Below are positions 9,236 through 18,426 of a stretch of 64,000 nucleotides of DNA, one piece after another. Within the stretch, counting starts at the first letter, position 1. Every line of letters begins with the position of its first letter. Below the pieces are notes generated by a model. The model searched no databases and was not told the origin of the DNA. It saw only the letters and a list, made by a program, of their open reading frames with translations. This stretch comes from Haloterrigena salifodinae. Its GTDB lineage: Archaea; Halobacteriota; Halobacteria; Halobacteriales; Natrialbaceae. A program made the translations under genes and the position numbers. The stretch covers positions 744,001 to 808,000 of the forward strand of contig NZ_RQWN01000002.1 of NCBI RefSeq assembly GCF_003977755.1, read 5' to 3'.

Positions 9236-9985
9236 CTAGCGGCGGTAGGGGAGACGGTTGAGCCGTTCGCGGACGAGCGGCCGCAGTTCGAAGAGGTAGC
9301 GTTCGGTGTCCGCGTCCGCCCCGTCCTCGCCGGCGTAGTGGGTGTACACGACCTGATCGACGGTCACGTCCGCGGGGAGTTCCTGCGCGATGACGACGGC
9401 GTCGAGCGCTCGGCCGGGATCGATCTCGGCGGCGGACACGCTCCACCGCTCCGGCAGCCGATCGGCATGGGGCGACACAATATTCGACCCCTGGTAGAGG
9501 AAGCCGTCGTCGCCGATGAAACCCGTGTTCGCCGCGCCGTCCCAGGAAATCGTCGTCGAGCCCGTGTTCCGGACGCGGAAGAACGCGACCGTCCGGTCGG
9601 TCGCCGCCGGGACGCCGTCCACGAGTCGCTCGAGGGACACGTGCTGGACGAGTCCCGCGAGCGTCAGGCTGAGTTGCTCGCCGTCGACGGAGAGGGCCTG
9701 GTGTCCGGGGTCGTCGACGTCGACGACAGCCGGATCGTACGTCGGATCGCTCGCCGTCGGTGTCGACCCGTCTCCGACGCGCGAGGTCGCGTCGCCGTCG
9801 ACTTCTGGATCGGCCGGCGATCGTTCGCCCACGAGCGCCTCGTAGGCTTCCTTGATCTGCAGAAATCGTTCTCGAGAGCCACCCTGGTCGGGATGGTGTT
9901 CCTTTAGCAGCGTCCTGTAGGCTCGCCGCACCTCGCGTTCGTCGGCGGTCGGCGAGAGCCCGAGGACCTCGTAGTGGCTCTCCAT
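9236..9985 (-). CDS. J-domain (DnaJ-like) protein with a unique C-terminal domain
   Basis: Residues 3-60 of this 249-residue protein form a J domain, with the catalytic HPD in the stretch KEHHPDQGGSRERF. A functional J domain stimulates DnaK-type ATPases. There is no Gly/Phe region, zinc-finger domain or DnaJ C-terminal substrate domain, so this is a class C J-protein. The rest is an acidic linker (about 55-90) and a beta-rich domain of about 150 residues containing FFRVRNTGSTTISWDG and FIGDDGFLYQGSNIVSP. It looks like an Ig-like or ligand-sensing fold, which I do not recognise. The gene is isolated. Confidence 0.82.
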   Translation of the reverse strand: MESHYEVLGLSPTADEREVRRAYRTLLKEHHPDQGGSRERFLQIKEAYEALVGERSPADPEVDGDATSRVGDGSTPTASDPTYDPAVVDVDDPGHQALSVDGEQLSLTLAGLVQHVSLERLVDGVPAATDRTVAFFRVRNTGSTTISWDGAANTGFIGDDGFLYQGSNIVSPHADRLPERWSVSAAEIDPGRALDAVVIAQELPADVTVDQVVYTHYAGEDGADADTERYLFELRPLVRERLNRLPYRR

Positions 9986-10073
9986 TGATCCGTACTACCG
10001 CACTTCGTCGAAAAGAGTCTTTCCGTCCGGATAGCGTCCCCTCGTTCGGCCCGACCGTCCAGAACGTCGACGG

Positions 10074-10370
10074 CTACTCGGTTCGATCGTCTGTTTCCTC
10101 GAGCGTTATCGATCCGTCGGCCTCGACGGTGACGTGGTAGCCACAGTACGGGAACGAAACCTCCCCGTCAGATCGTGGCGTCCCGTTCGAGCGCGGCGCG
10201 AAGAGCGAGTCCAGCGCTTCCGGATCGACGATGTCGTGGAGCGATGCGTACGTCGGCGGCCGGAGCTCCTCGGTCGGTATACCCTCGGCCTCGGCGACGG
10301 CTTCGATAACTGTCCGGCTTGGCGATCTCCGACACGAGGTGTCGATGCTATCGCCGTCCCCCTCCGTCAT
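10074..10370 (-). CDS. HalOD1 output-domain protein
   Basis: This 98-residue protein matches the halobacterial output domain HalOD1. It has the SRTVIEAVAEAEGIPTEELRPP helix-turn block, the LHDIVDPEALDSLF block, and a terminal beta hairpin SFPYCGYHVTVEADGSITL. Stand-alone HalOD1 proteins are abundant in haloarchaea and are thought to be signal output modules. No partner receiver or PAS protein is next to it. Confidence 0.85.
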   Translation of the reverse strand: MTEGDGDSIDTSCRRSPSRTVIEAVAEAEGIPTEELRPPTYASLHDIVDPEALDSLFAPRSNGTPRSDGEVSFPYCGYHVTVEADGSITLEETDDRTE

Positions 10371-10548
10371 ATTACCATCCTACCAAATCCGATGGAATAA
10401 AACTGTCCTTCTTAATCCCGTTCTTGACAGAAATCCGCCCGTCAGCCTTCGATATCGAAGGTTTTCGGAGATGGCCGTTCGACGGGAGATTATCGATGTT
10501 CTCGAGCCCCCGTCTCAGTGACGGGTACTGCTATTCCTATTCTGATAG

Positions 10549-13356
10549 TTAAGACGATTCGTAACTGATGTGAATCGCCGGCTTGCCCGGCCGCGCCGCC
10601 TCGGCCAGTTCGTCGCCGTCGGTCGCCTGACGCACGGTGATGTCGGCGTCGAACTCGTCGGTGACCAGCCAGGCGCTTCGCTCGAGGATCGAGCGTTCCG
10701 ACGCGGCGTCGGAGATCTCTTCGAGTTCCGTGTGATCGCCGCGAGCCAGCAGATCTGCCACGAACGGAGCGACGGCCTCGCGCTCCGCGTCGAGTCCGGC
10801 CTCGAGGACTCGGTCGACGAGCGATTCGGTGTCCGCCCCTTCGATCGACTCGTCGATATCGTCCCGGAGCAGCCGGATCGTCTCGTACTTCCAGTCCTGG
10901 GCCACGACGAGGTCGATCTGCTCGGGGTCGTCGATCGCCGCGGTGTCGACGATATCGCGAACGTCCGCGAGCGTCGTCTCGACCAGCCGGCGCTCGCGTC
11001 GGTAGTCCGCGACGTCGCTCTCAGGAGTCGGCCAGTCGGCCTCGACGACCAGTCCCTCGCCGCGGAGCTTGTTCCAGCACTCCTCGCCGAGGTGGGGCGC
11101 CATCGGCGCAATCAGCGCCGCAAGCGTCAGCAGTCCCCGGCGGTAGACTTCGCCGTGGGGACGTTCGTACTCCCGGTACCGCCGGAGCAGCCGCGCCAGT
11201 TCGCGGATCTCGGTGGCGGCCCGGTGGAAGCGGAACCGCTCGTACTCGTCGGTGACCGCGACGATCGTGCGGTCGATCTCCCGGGCGAGATAGCCGTCGT
11301 GGGGGCGGCGTTTGACGCGCATGTCGCCCTCCTCGACAAACGCCGAGGCCATCCCGTAGAGATCCTGCTGGAGTTCGTAGGCGCCGCGGACGTTGTTCGC
11401 GGTCCACTCGAAGTCCTGTTCAGGGTGGGCCGCCGAGAGGACGAACAGCCGCGTCGTCTCCGCGCCGTACTCCTGGGGCGCGACGACGTTGCCCTTCGAA
11501 CTCGACATCTTCTCGCCGTCGTACAGCACCGTCCCCTGGCTCTTGAGCTCTCGAATGGGCTCGCGTTGCTCGAGCAGCCCCAGATCGGCCAGTGCCTTCG
11601 TGAAGAAGCGCGTGTAGAGCAGGTGGAGGATGGCGTGTTCCTCGCCACCGACGTAGACGTCGACCGGCAGCCAGTCGTCGGCCAGCTCGGTGTCGAAGGG
11701 CGCGTCCTCGAGGCCGGGCGAGAGAAAGCGGAGGAAGTACCACGAGGAGTCGACGAAGGTGTCCATCGTGTCCGTCTCCCGCTCGGCCAGCCCGCCGCAG
11801 TCGGGACAGGACGTCTGTTTCCACTCCTCGGCGGCGTCTAACGGGTTCCCGGTCGTCCGGACGAACTCCGGCAACTCGATCGGCAGGTCCTCGTCGGGGA
11901 CCGGCACGCGCCCGCAGTCGTCGCAGTGGACGACCGGAATCGGCGTTCCCCAGTAGCGCTGCCGGGAGATCAGCCAGTCGCGCAGCCGGTAGGTGACGTC
12001 GTCCTCGATGGCCGCGACCTCCTCGAGCAGCCGCTCGCGGGCGGTCTCGCTCTCGAGCCCGCTGTACTCGCCGCTGTTCTCGAGGATTCCCTCGCCGGTG
12101 TAAGCGTTCGACCCGAGGTCGACGTCGACGCTCGCGTCCTTCGGCGCGACGACGCCCTCGATCAGTAGGTCGTGCTCGAGCGCGAACGCGTGGTCGCGCT
12201 CGTTGTGCGCGGGGACGCCCATCACGGCGCCGGTGCCGACGTCCTCTAAGACGTAGCCGGCGACGTAGACGGGGAGTTCTTCGCCCGTGAGCGGGTGTGT
12301 CGCGGTCGCGTCGGTTTCGACCCCCGAGAAGCCGACCTCCCCGGGATCTCGTTCGCGGACGTCCTCGACGTATGCCGCGACGTCGTCGTCCCCGGCGGCG
12401 AGTTCGTCGGCGAGGTCGTGGCCCGGCGAGACCGCGAGGTAGGTCGCGCCGTAGACCGTCTCCGGGCGAGTGCTGAAGACGTCGACGGAGGCGGTAGCGG
12501 CCGTGTCGGCGCCGGTCTCGGTTCCGTCAGACTCCCGCGGCTCGGTCCCCTCGCCGCGTTCGTTCGAGGCGCGTAGCGCCTCGCTCACCTCGAACCCGAT
12601 CCGGGCACCCTCTTGGCGGCCGATCCAGTTGCGCTGGATCTCGCGGACGCCGTCGGGCCACTCCTCGAGGTCGTCCAGTCCGTCGTGGAGCTCCTCGGCG
12701 TAGTCGGTGATCGTGAAGAACCACTGGTCAAGTTCGCGCCGGCCGACGGGCGTCTCGCAGCGCCAGCAGACGCGCTCTGTGTCGCGGCTCGCGGCGTCGC
12801 CGCTCGCACCTTCTGAGGTCTCGCTGCGCTCGACCTCGCGTTCCTCCACCTGGGCCGCTGCGAGAACGGTCTCGCAGTCGGGACACCAGTTGACCGACGC
12901 GCCCTCGTACTCGACGAGACCCTCCTCGTAGAGGCGCTTGAAGAACCACTGGTTCCACTGGTAGTACTCCGGCTCGCAGGTCGTGACCTCCCGGGACCAG
13001 TCGTAGCCGAAGCCCATGGTCTCGAGTTCGTCGCGCATGCGACGGATACACGCCTGTGTCCAGGACTCGGGGTCGGTCTTGCGCTCGAACGCGGCGTTCT
13101 CGGCGGGCAGGCCGAAGGCGTCCCACCCCATCGGGTGGAGCACGTCGTCGCCCTGCATCCGCCGGTAGCGCGCGTAGGCGTCGGTGATCGCGTAGTTGCG
13201 CACGTGGCCCATGTGGAGCGTCCCCGACGTGTAGGGGAACATCCCGAGGACGTACGTGGGGTCGTCGGCATCCGCCGGGAGCTCGTAGACGTCGTCGCGC
13301 TCCCAGACGTACTGCCAGAACTCCTGGACCTGCGCGTGATCGTAGTGCGTCGTCAT
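10549..13356 (-). CDS. leuS: Leucyl-tRNA synthetase (bacterial-type) with in-frame inserts
   Basis: This 935-residue class I synthetase charges tRNA-Leu. The signatures are HMGH at residues 48-51 (HIGH) and GEKMSSSKGN near residue 615 (KMSKS). A zinc-finger pair NWCPDCETVL/VCWRCETP and an editing domain (VFSTRPETVYGATYLAV) follow the bacterial LeuRS plan, as is known for haloarchaea. It is longer than the usual 860-880 residues. Two low-complexity acidic inserts stand out: about residues 171-192, between the two zinc-binding pairs, and about 258-291, just before the editing-domain TRPE motif. At DNA level both inserts contain inverted repeats. The gene is monocistronic. The long antisense frames over it are shadows. 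Confidence 0.96.
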   Translation of the reverse strand: MTTHYDHAQVQEFWQYVWERDDVYELPADADDPTYVLGMFPYTSGTLHMGHVRNYAITDAYARYRRMQGDDVLHPMGWDAFGLPAENAAFERKTDPESWTQACIRRMRDELETMGFGYDWSREVTTCEPEYYQWNQWFFKRLYEEGLVEYEGASVNWCPDCETVLAAAQVEEREVERSETSEGASGDAASRDTERVCWRCETPVGRRELDQWFFTITDYAEELHDGLDDLEEWPDGVREIQRNWIGRQEGARIGFEVSEALRASNERGEGTEPRESDGTETGADTAATASVDVFSTRPETVYGATYLAVSPGHDLADELAAGDDDVAAYVEDVRERDPGEVGFSGVETDATATHPLTGEELPVYVAGYVLEDVGTGAVMGVPAHNERDHAFALEHDLLIEGVVAPKDASVDVDLGSNAYTGEGILENSGEYSGLESETARERLLEEVAAIEDDVTYRLRDWLISRQRYWGTPIPVVHCDDCGRVPVPDEDLPIELPEFVRTTGNPLDAAEEWKQTSCPDCGGLAERETDTMDTFVDSSWYFLRFLSPGLEDAPFDTELADDWLPVDVYVGGEEHAILHLLYTRFFTKALADLGLLEQREPIRELKSQGTVLYDGEKMSSSKGNVVAPQEYGAETTRLFVLSAAHPEQDFEWTANNVRGAYELQQDLYGMASAFVEEGDMRVKRRPHDGYLAREIDRTIVAVTDEYERFRFHRAATEIRELARLLRRYREYERPHGEVYRRGLLTLAALIAPMAPHLGEECWNKLRGEGLVVEADWPTPESDVADYRRERRLVETTLADVRDIVDTAAIDDPEQIDLVVAQDWKYETIRLLRDDIDESIEGADTESLVDRVLEAGLDAEREAVAPFVADLLARGDHTELEEISDAASERSILERSAWLVTDEFDADITVRQATDGDELAEAARPGKPAIHISYESS
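12565..12583. repeat. Perfect hairpin inside leuS, 8-bp stem
   Basis: An 8-bp perfect inverted repeat with a 3-nt loop (stem CGAGGCGC, loop GTA) lies in the segment encoding the second LeuRS insert. It resembles the intergenic hairpins near 51.27 kb in stem/loop layout, with GC pairs closing a three-base loop. Confidence 0.7.
12815..12837. repeat. Inverted repeat inside leuS zinc-domain insert
   Basis: A 6-bp inverted repeat (GAGGTC/GACCTC) encloses an 11-nt GC-rich loop in the segment encoding the insert between the LeuRS zinc-ligand pairs. The stem is short, but the location coincides exactly with extra residues absent from typical LeuRS proteins. Confidence 0.5.
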
Positions 13357-13532
13357 TGTGGCGAGCAGTCCTGCCGAGTACTGGGTGTGCCGGCCATATC
13401 ATTGTTCGCCACTCGCCGCGAGCGTTGCCCTCGAAACGACGGTCCTCGACTCCGGTTCGCGGCCGCGAGCGACGCAGCCGCTTTTGGGGAGAGATTAACA
13501 AAGCCCCTGGAACCGAAACGGGCGAGTGACGA

Positions 13533-14123
13533 ATGGCTCCAGACGACGATTCGACGCCGGCGACCGGAACGTTGCTCGTGACCCTCGCCGTCGTCCTGCT
13601 CACGTTCGCGGTCGGCGTCGTGGCCGTCTCCGACGTCGGCCCCGATCCGATCGGTCCGGACGACGACTCCGCGGAGCGGTCGACCGACGATCCGGACGGC
13701 GTCGACGCCGAGACGGCGCCGGACGACTCGAGCGCGGCGTCCTCGGTCGCCGACGGTGATGACGGCGACGAACCGAACGCCAGCAACGAGTCCGACGGCG
13801 AGTCGGAGTCCGGCGGCGACCCCGCGACCGATGTCGACGACTCGAGCGACGAATCGGCCGAACCCGAGACCGATCCCGCCGTCGACGACGAGCCGTCGTC
13901 CGATCCGTTCGATCGGGACTCGCCGGACGGCTCCGACGAGAGTCCGTTCGACGACGGCGGACCGGACTCCGATGACAGTCTATTCGATGACGAGGAGTTC
14001 TCGTCCGATCTGTTCGACGAGGACGACGAATCGGACGACAGCGGCCCGCCCGACGACGCCGGACCGCCGGACGATGCCGGACCGTCCGACGGCGACGGGT
14101 CGCCCGGCAACGGTCCGCCGTGA
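13533..14123 (+). CDS. Acidic, low-complexity, membrane-anchored surface protein
   Basis: This 196-residue protein has one hydrophobic segment (residues about 13-33, TLLVTLAVVLLTFAVGVVAV). About 160 residues of Asp/Ser/Pro/Glu-rich sequence follow, with short repeating units such as SDD, DDAGPPDDAGP and ESDGESES. It looks like a signal anchor with a long, highly charged extracellular tail. No enzymatic domain is visible. It could be a cell-wall spacer or a glycosylation target. It is transcribed away from leuS. The opposite-strand frame in this segment is Ser-rich but is only an antisense reading. Confidence 0.7.
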   Translation: MAPDDDSTPATGTLLVTLAVVLLTFAVGVVAVSDVGPDPIGPDDDSAERSTDDPDGVDAETAPDDSSAASSVADGDDGDEPNASNESDGESESGGDPATDVDDSSDESAEPETDPAVDDEPSSDPFDRDSPDGSDESPFDDGGPDSDDSLFDDEEFSSDLFDEDDESDDSGPPDDAGPPDDAGPSDGDGSPGNGPP

Positions 14124-14255
14124 TTGGCGCGGCTCTCTGTCCCGCCGTGTGATCGGGTTTTTCTTCAGTTGCTTCTCGATCGCGCGCCTGCGACCCGTCG
14201 ACCGCCGGCCACTGCAGGCACCACCGGCTTTCGGCCGTTGGCAGTAGGCGCGCAC

Positions 14256-14729
14256 ATGAGCCCAGCGTTCACCGACGACGACGTCGACAAACGAGTCGAG
14301 ACGGCCGACGGCGACTCGATCGGCGTCGTGACGATGACCGACGCAGACACGGCGTACGTCGACCTCGAGTCGGGGGCGATCGATTCGATCAAAGCGGCGC
14401 TCGACTGGGACGGCGACTCCGAGGAGGTTGTCCCGATCGACGCGGACGATGTCCGGGACGTCGAATCGGACGTGATCCGACTTGAACGCGACGAGACGAC
14501 CGTCCACGAGGACACCGGATCCGAGCAGCGAGGCATGGGTCCCGAGACCGGCGATTCGCCAAACAAGAAGACGGCGGCCGAAGGCGAGGGTCGATCGGGG
14601 AAGGCCCTCGAGCCGGAAACGGACGAGATGACGGAGTCGGGGGCGGAGCGCCACCCCGACGACGACGGACAGCCGCCCCAGGGCGACCGGACCGTGACCA
14701 AGGAGCGCGGCGAGAAGGAAGACCGGTAG
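14256..14729 (+). CDS. PRC-barrel-like domain protein with acidic tail
   Basis: This 157-residue protein starts at MSPAFTDDDVDKRVETADGD. Residues 8-80 give a short all-beta domain, VDKRVETADGDSIGVVTMTD...TAYVDLE...EVVPIDADDVRDVESDVIRL. That matches the PRC-barrel-like pattern common in haloarchaea (related to RimM and photosynthetic reaction-centre H subunits), which mediates protein-protein or RNA contacts. The rest is a disordered, acidic and Lys/Gly-containing tail. The start is chosen because the upstream part of the open frame is rich in Arg, Pro and Leu and not acidic. Function is unknown. Confidence 0.72.
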   Translation: MSPAFTDDDVDKRVETADGDSIGVVTMTDADTAYVDLESGAIDSIKAALDWDGDSEEVVPIDADDVRDVESDVIRLERDETTVHEDTGSEQRGMGPETGDSPNKKTAAEGEGRSGKALEPETDEMTESGAERHPDDDGQPPQGDRTVTKERGEKEDR

Positions 14730-14842
14730 CGTCGGTTCCCGCGTCTCCGTCCTCCGCGCGGGCGACAGGCGTGCGTGAGCAATTATCACGACATGCGTGA
14801 ACCACCATCAGCGTTTTCACCGCGCTCGCCGTTCGATACCGT

Positions 14843-16381
14843 ATGAGCCAGCAAGCAACCGAGCAGGTGTACGGCCACTACATTGGCGGCGAGTGGACCG
14901 ACGGCGCGGACGAGACCTTCGAGAGCCGAAACCCGGCGACCGGCGAGACGCTGGCGACGTTCCAGCGCGGGACCGAAGACGACGTCGACGCCGCCCTCGA
15001 GGCCGCGGAAGACGCCTTCGAGGAGTGGCGCGAACTGTCGTATATCGACCGCGCGGAGTACCTCTGGGACATCTACCACGAACTCCGAGATCGACACGAA
15101 GAGTTGGGTGAGATCGTAACCAAGGAGTGCGGGAAGGAGATCTCCGAGGGGAAGGCGGACGTGACCGAGGCCTGGCACATGGTCGAGTGGGCCGCAGGCA
15201 ACGCCCGTCACCCCCACGGCGACGTCGTCCCGAGCGAGATCGGGAGCAAGGACGCCTACATGCGCCGGAAACCGCGGGGCGTCGTCGGCTGCATCACGCC
15301 GTGGAACTTCCCGGTCGCGATCCCCTTCTGGCACATGGCCATCGCCCTCGTGGAGGGCAACACCGTCGTCTGGAAGCCCGCCGAGCAGACGCCGTGGTGC
15401 GGCCAGATCATCGCCGAGATGATGGACGATTCCGGGATTCCCGACGGCGTCTTCAACATGGTACAGGGCTACGGCGACGCCGGCGCGGCGATCACCGACG
15501 ACGGCCGCGTCGACACGGTCCTCTTTACCGGCTCGGCAGAGGTCGGTCACGAGATCGCCGGCAAGGTCGGCAACGAGCCCGGCAAGCTCGCGGCCTGCGA
15601 GATGGGCGGCAAGAACGGGATCGTCATCACCGACGAAGCGGACCTGGACATCGCCGTCCACTCGGCGGTGATGAGCTCGTTCAAGACCACCGGGCAGCGC
15701 TGCGTCTCGAGCGAGCGCCTGATCGTTCACTCGGACATCTACGACGAGTTCAAGGCGCAGTTCGTCGACGTCGCGGAGAAGATCGCGGTCGGCGACCCCC
15801 TCGAGGAGGACACGTTCATGGGGCCGGCGATCGAGCCGGACCACGTCGAGAAGATCCGCCAGCACAACGACCTGGCCCGCGAGGAGGGCGCCGATGTGCT
15901 CGTCGACCGCTTCGAACTCGACGATGACGAGATCCCCGATGGCCACGAAGACGGCAACTGGGTCGGGCCGTTCGTCTACGAAGTCGACTACGATTCCGAC
16001 GACGAACTGCGCTGTCTGCAAGAGGAGTGTTTCGGCCCTCACGTCGCGCTCATCGAGTACGACGGCGCCATCGATCGGGGCCTCGAGATTCACAACGACA
16101 CGCCCTACGGGCTGGCAGGGGCGGTCATCTCCGAGGACTACCGCCAACTCAACGCCTTCCGTGACCGGGCGGACCTCGGCCTCGCCTACGCGAACCTCCC
16201 GTGTATCGGCGCGGAGGTGCAGTTGCCCTTCGGCGGCGTCAAGAAGTCCGGTAACGGCTACCCGAGCGCGCGCGAGGCCATCGAGGCCGTCACCGAGCGC
16301 ACCGCTTGGACGATGAACAACTCGAAAGATATCGAGATGGCTCAGGGGCTGTCCGCCGACATCACGACCTCCGAGGACTGA
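14843..16381 (+). CDS. NAD(P)+-dependent aldehyde dehydrogenase
   Basis: This 512-residue enzyme oxidises an aldehyde to its acid in the cytoplasm. The cofactor-binding and catalytic landmarks of the ALDH superfamily are all present: the oxyanion Asn in ITPWNFPVAIP (near residue 156), WKPAEQTP, the FTGSAEVG glycine turn, general-base Glu in CEMGGKNG and nucleophile Cys in TGQRCVSSER. The length fits the family. The C-terminal LPFGGVKKSGNGYPSAREAIEAVTE block is canonical. Close relatives include semialdehyde dehydrogenases of sugar or lysine breakdown; the precise substrate cannot be read. No pathway partners are adjacent. Confidence 0.93.
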   Translation: MSQQATEQVYGHYIGGEWTDGADETFESRNPATGETLATFQRGTEDDVDAALEAAEDAFEEWRELSYIDRAEYLWDIYHELRDRHEELGEIVTKECGKEISEGKADVTEAWHMVEWAAGNARHPHGDVVPSEIGSKDAYMRRKPRGVVGCITPWNFPVAIPFWHMAIALVEGNTVVWKPAEQTPWCGQIIAEMMDDSGIPDGVFNMVQGYGDAGAAITDDGRVDTVLFTGSAEVGHEIAGKVGNEPGKLAACEMGGKNGIVITDEADLDIAVHSAVMSSFKTTGQRCVSSERLIVHSDIYDEFKAQFVDVAEKIAVGDPLEEDTFMGPAIEPDHVEKIRQHNDLAREEGADVLVDRFELDDDEIPDGHEDGNWVGPFVYEVDYDSDDELRCLQEECFGPHVALIEYDGAIDRGLEIHNDTPYGLAGAVISEDYRQLNAFRDRADLGLAYANLPCIGAEVQLPFGGVKKSGNGYPSAREAIEAVTERTAWTMNNSKDIEMAQGLSADITTSED

Positions 16382-16440
16382 GCACGCGACGAGCGCACCG
16401 ATTCCGACTCGTTTTATTACTTAGAGCGCGGGGCGGTATT

Positions 16441-16668
16441 ATGGGACCGATGCTCGAGCGTCTGCCCTTCGGGCGCGATATCATCAGCGGCGTTCTCGTC
16501 GCCATGACGCTCGAAACCGTCCTGATATCCCGGACCGGATTTCCGGATCCGAGTCGGTTGGGTTCGAGGCTGGCCTCGATGGTTCTTACCGCGATCGCGT
16601 TCATGACCGTCCTGGTGCTGTCGAAGCGATTTACCGGCGAGGATCGCGCTAGGGTTCGGTCCGTGTAG
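16441..16668 (+). CDS. Small two-helix membrane protein, unknown
   Basis: This 75-residue protein starts at MGPMLERLPFGRDIISGV. It has two hydrophobic segments, about residues 16-30 and 45-62, joined by a short Pro/Arg loop, and a charged C-terminus. No family is recognised. It follows the aldehyde dehydrogenase gene by 59 nt on the same strand. An upstream Met extending into the dehydrogenase gene is unlikely. Confidence 0.6.
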   Translation: MGPMLERLPFGRDIISGVLVAMTLETVLISRTGFPDPSRLGSRLASMVLTAIAFMTVLVLSKRFTGEDRARVRSV

Positions 16669-16761
16669 GGATCGACGACGCCCTGCTGTCAGCGGAGGAA
16701 CTGGATCTCCCTGCGAGGTAGCGAATCGCTTATCCGAGAGGTCATGGAATCGTCCGCACGT

Positions 16762-17943
16762 ATGAAAGCAGTCGTTCTCGCGGCGGGACAGGGCACGCGC
16801 ATTCGACCGCTCTCGGATTCGATCCCGAAACCGATGCTGCCGGTGGCCGACCGGCCGCTTGTGGCCCACACGACCGACGCGGCGATCGACGCCGGCGCCG
16901 ACGAGATCATCCTCGTGATCGGCTACGAGGGCGAGACCGTCCGCGACTACTTCGGCGATGAGTACCGCGGCGTGCCGATCTCCTACGCCGTCCAGACCGA
17001 ACAAGCCGGGACGGCCCACGCCGTCAACACCGCTCGAGAACACATCGACGGTCCCTTCGCCGTCCTGAACGGCGACAACCTCTACGATCCGGCCGCGGTC
17101 GATCGCCTCTTCGAGCACTGTCCGGCCGTCTGCGCGATCGCCGTCGACGAGCCCCGCAATTACGGGGTGCTCAGCACCGACGGCGACTCGGTCACCGGCA
17201 TCGTCGAGAAGCCCTCGGAGCCGCCGACGAACCTCGCCAACGCCGGCGCCTACGCCTTCCCCGAACGCGCCCGCGAGTGGCTCGAGGTCCCCGAAAGCGA
17301 GCGCGGCGAACACGAGATCACCGACGTGCTCGCGAGCGTGATCGAGGAGTTCGACGTAACGCCGGTCACGCTCGATCAGTGGCTCGACGTCGGTCGACCC
17401 TGGGAACTCCTCGAGGCCAACGAGTGGAAGCTCGCCGACCTCGACCGGCGGATCGACGGCCGGGTCAGCGACGACGCCCACCTCGAGGGCGACGTGGTCG
17501 TCGAGGAGGGGGCGACGGTGAAACCGGGCGTCGTCGTCGAAGGGCCGGCGCTGATCCGCTCGGGCGCGACCGTCGGACCGAACGCCTACGTCCGCGGCGC
17601 GACGCTGATCGGCGAGGACGTGTCGGTCGGCCACTCCGTCGAGATCAAGAACAGCGTCATCTCCCGCGGGACGTCGGTCAGTCACCTCTCGTACGTCGGC
17701 GACAGCGTCCTCGGGCGCAACGTCAACTTCGGCGCCGGGACGAACGTCGCGAACCTCCGCCACGACGACGCGGATATTAAATTTACTGTGAAAGGCGAGC
17801 GCGTCTCGACGGGCCGGCGCAAGTTCGGCGTCGTCGCCGGCGACGACGTGAAGACGGGGATCAACTCGAGTCTCTCGCCCGGACTGAAACTCACGACCGG
17901 CGCGACGACGCAGCCCGGCGAGAGCGTCGAGCGAGACCGGTAG
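16762..17943 (+). CDS. Sugar-1-phosphate nucleotidylyltransferase with left-handed beta-helix
   Basis: This 393-residue bidomain protein resembles the archaeal GlmU/ST0452 and RmlA-like enzymes. The N-terminal Rossmann-like pyrophosphorylase opens with KAVVLAAGQGTRIRPLSDSIPK (G-x-G-T-R signature) and has NGDNLY for metal binding. The C-terminal third is a hexapeptide-repeat beta-helix (VSDDAHLEGDVVVEEGATVKPGVVVEG...), as in acetyltransferases. It would make NDP-glucose, dTDP-glucose or UDP-GlcNAc for surface glycans. I place the start at the Met just before KAVVLAAG; a Met six residues earlier is possible. It is 23 kb from a second nucleotidylyltransferase in the glycan locus. Confidence 0.88.
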   Translation: MKAVVLAAGQGTRIRPLSDSIPKPMLPVADRPLVAHTTDAAIDAGADEIILVIGYEGETVRDYFGDEYRGVPISYAVQTEQAGTAHAVNTAREHIDGPFAVLNGDNLYDPAAVDRLFEHCPAVCAIAVDEPRNYGVLSTDGDSVTGIVEKPSEPPTNLANAGAYAFPERAREWLEVPESERGEHEITDVLASVIEEFDVTPVTLDQWLDVGRPWELLEANEWKLADLDRRIDGRVSDDAHLEGDVVVEEGATVKPGVVVEGPALIRSGATVGPNAYVRGATLIGEDVSVGHSVEIKNSVISRGTSVSHLSYVGDSVLGRNVNFGAGTNVANLRHDDADIKFTVKGERVSTGRRKFGVVAGDDVKTGINSSLSPGLKLTTGATTQPGESVERDR

Positions 17944-18077
17944 GGCCTCGAGTTCGCCGCAAAAGGGGTCGCGGCTCGCGTGCCGTAGGACTCGGTCGCC
18001 GTCGGCGGAACCGCCCCCCTCCACCCGCCGGCGAAACCCCGAGGGTTTACGGTGGCCGGCGTCGCCTCCGGTACTAG

Positions 18078-18359
18078 ATGCCGACACATCGACGCATGCG
18101 ATTCATCCGGGGACAGCTCGCCTGGATGCTCGCGGCCGTGCTCGTGCTTTCGCTGCTCGGATCGTTCTCCTACGAGCTGTTTTTCGTGCTCTCGCTGATC
18201 GGCCTGCTGATCGTCACCGAACTGACGGCGCCGTTCGCGGTCACGCCTGACTGGCGCCGTCGCCTCCGGTGGCTCATCGCGCTCGGCCTCGTCGGCTTCG
18301 CGGTCGTCGTCGTCCGTCGTATCCTCGAGATCCTGCCGCCGGAGGTGTTGCCGTGGTAG
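18078..18359 (+). CDS. Small membrane protein preceding the MoxR cluster
   Basis: This 93-residue protein has three hydrophobic segments (WMLAAVLVLSLLGSF, LFFVLSLIGLLIVTEL, LIALGLVGFAVVVV) and a basic N-terminus. It lies 67 nt upstream of the DUF4350 gene on the same strand and is probably the first gene of that operon. Small membrane proteins of this type often open haloarchaeal MoxR gene clusters, but I do not recognise a named family. Confidence 0.65.
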   Translation: MPTHRRMRFIRGQLAWMLAAVLVLSLLGSFSYELFFVLSLIGLLIVTELTAPFAVTPDWRRRLRWLIALGLVGFAVVVVRRILEILPPEVLPW

Positions 18360-18426
18360 CGATCGTCGACGACGGCTCGCGGGTCGACTGCGAGCTGACC
18401 TCTCAGGTCCCAGCGGAGGTGAGCCG

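Noticed and set aside
12728-14110. Long Ser-rich minus-strand frame over the acidic protein gene
   Set aside because: It is the antisense of an Asp/Ser-rich gene and of the 5' end of leuS; the product is not acidic and has no start context.
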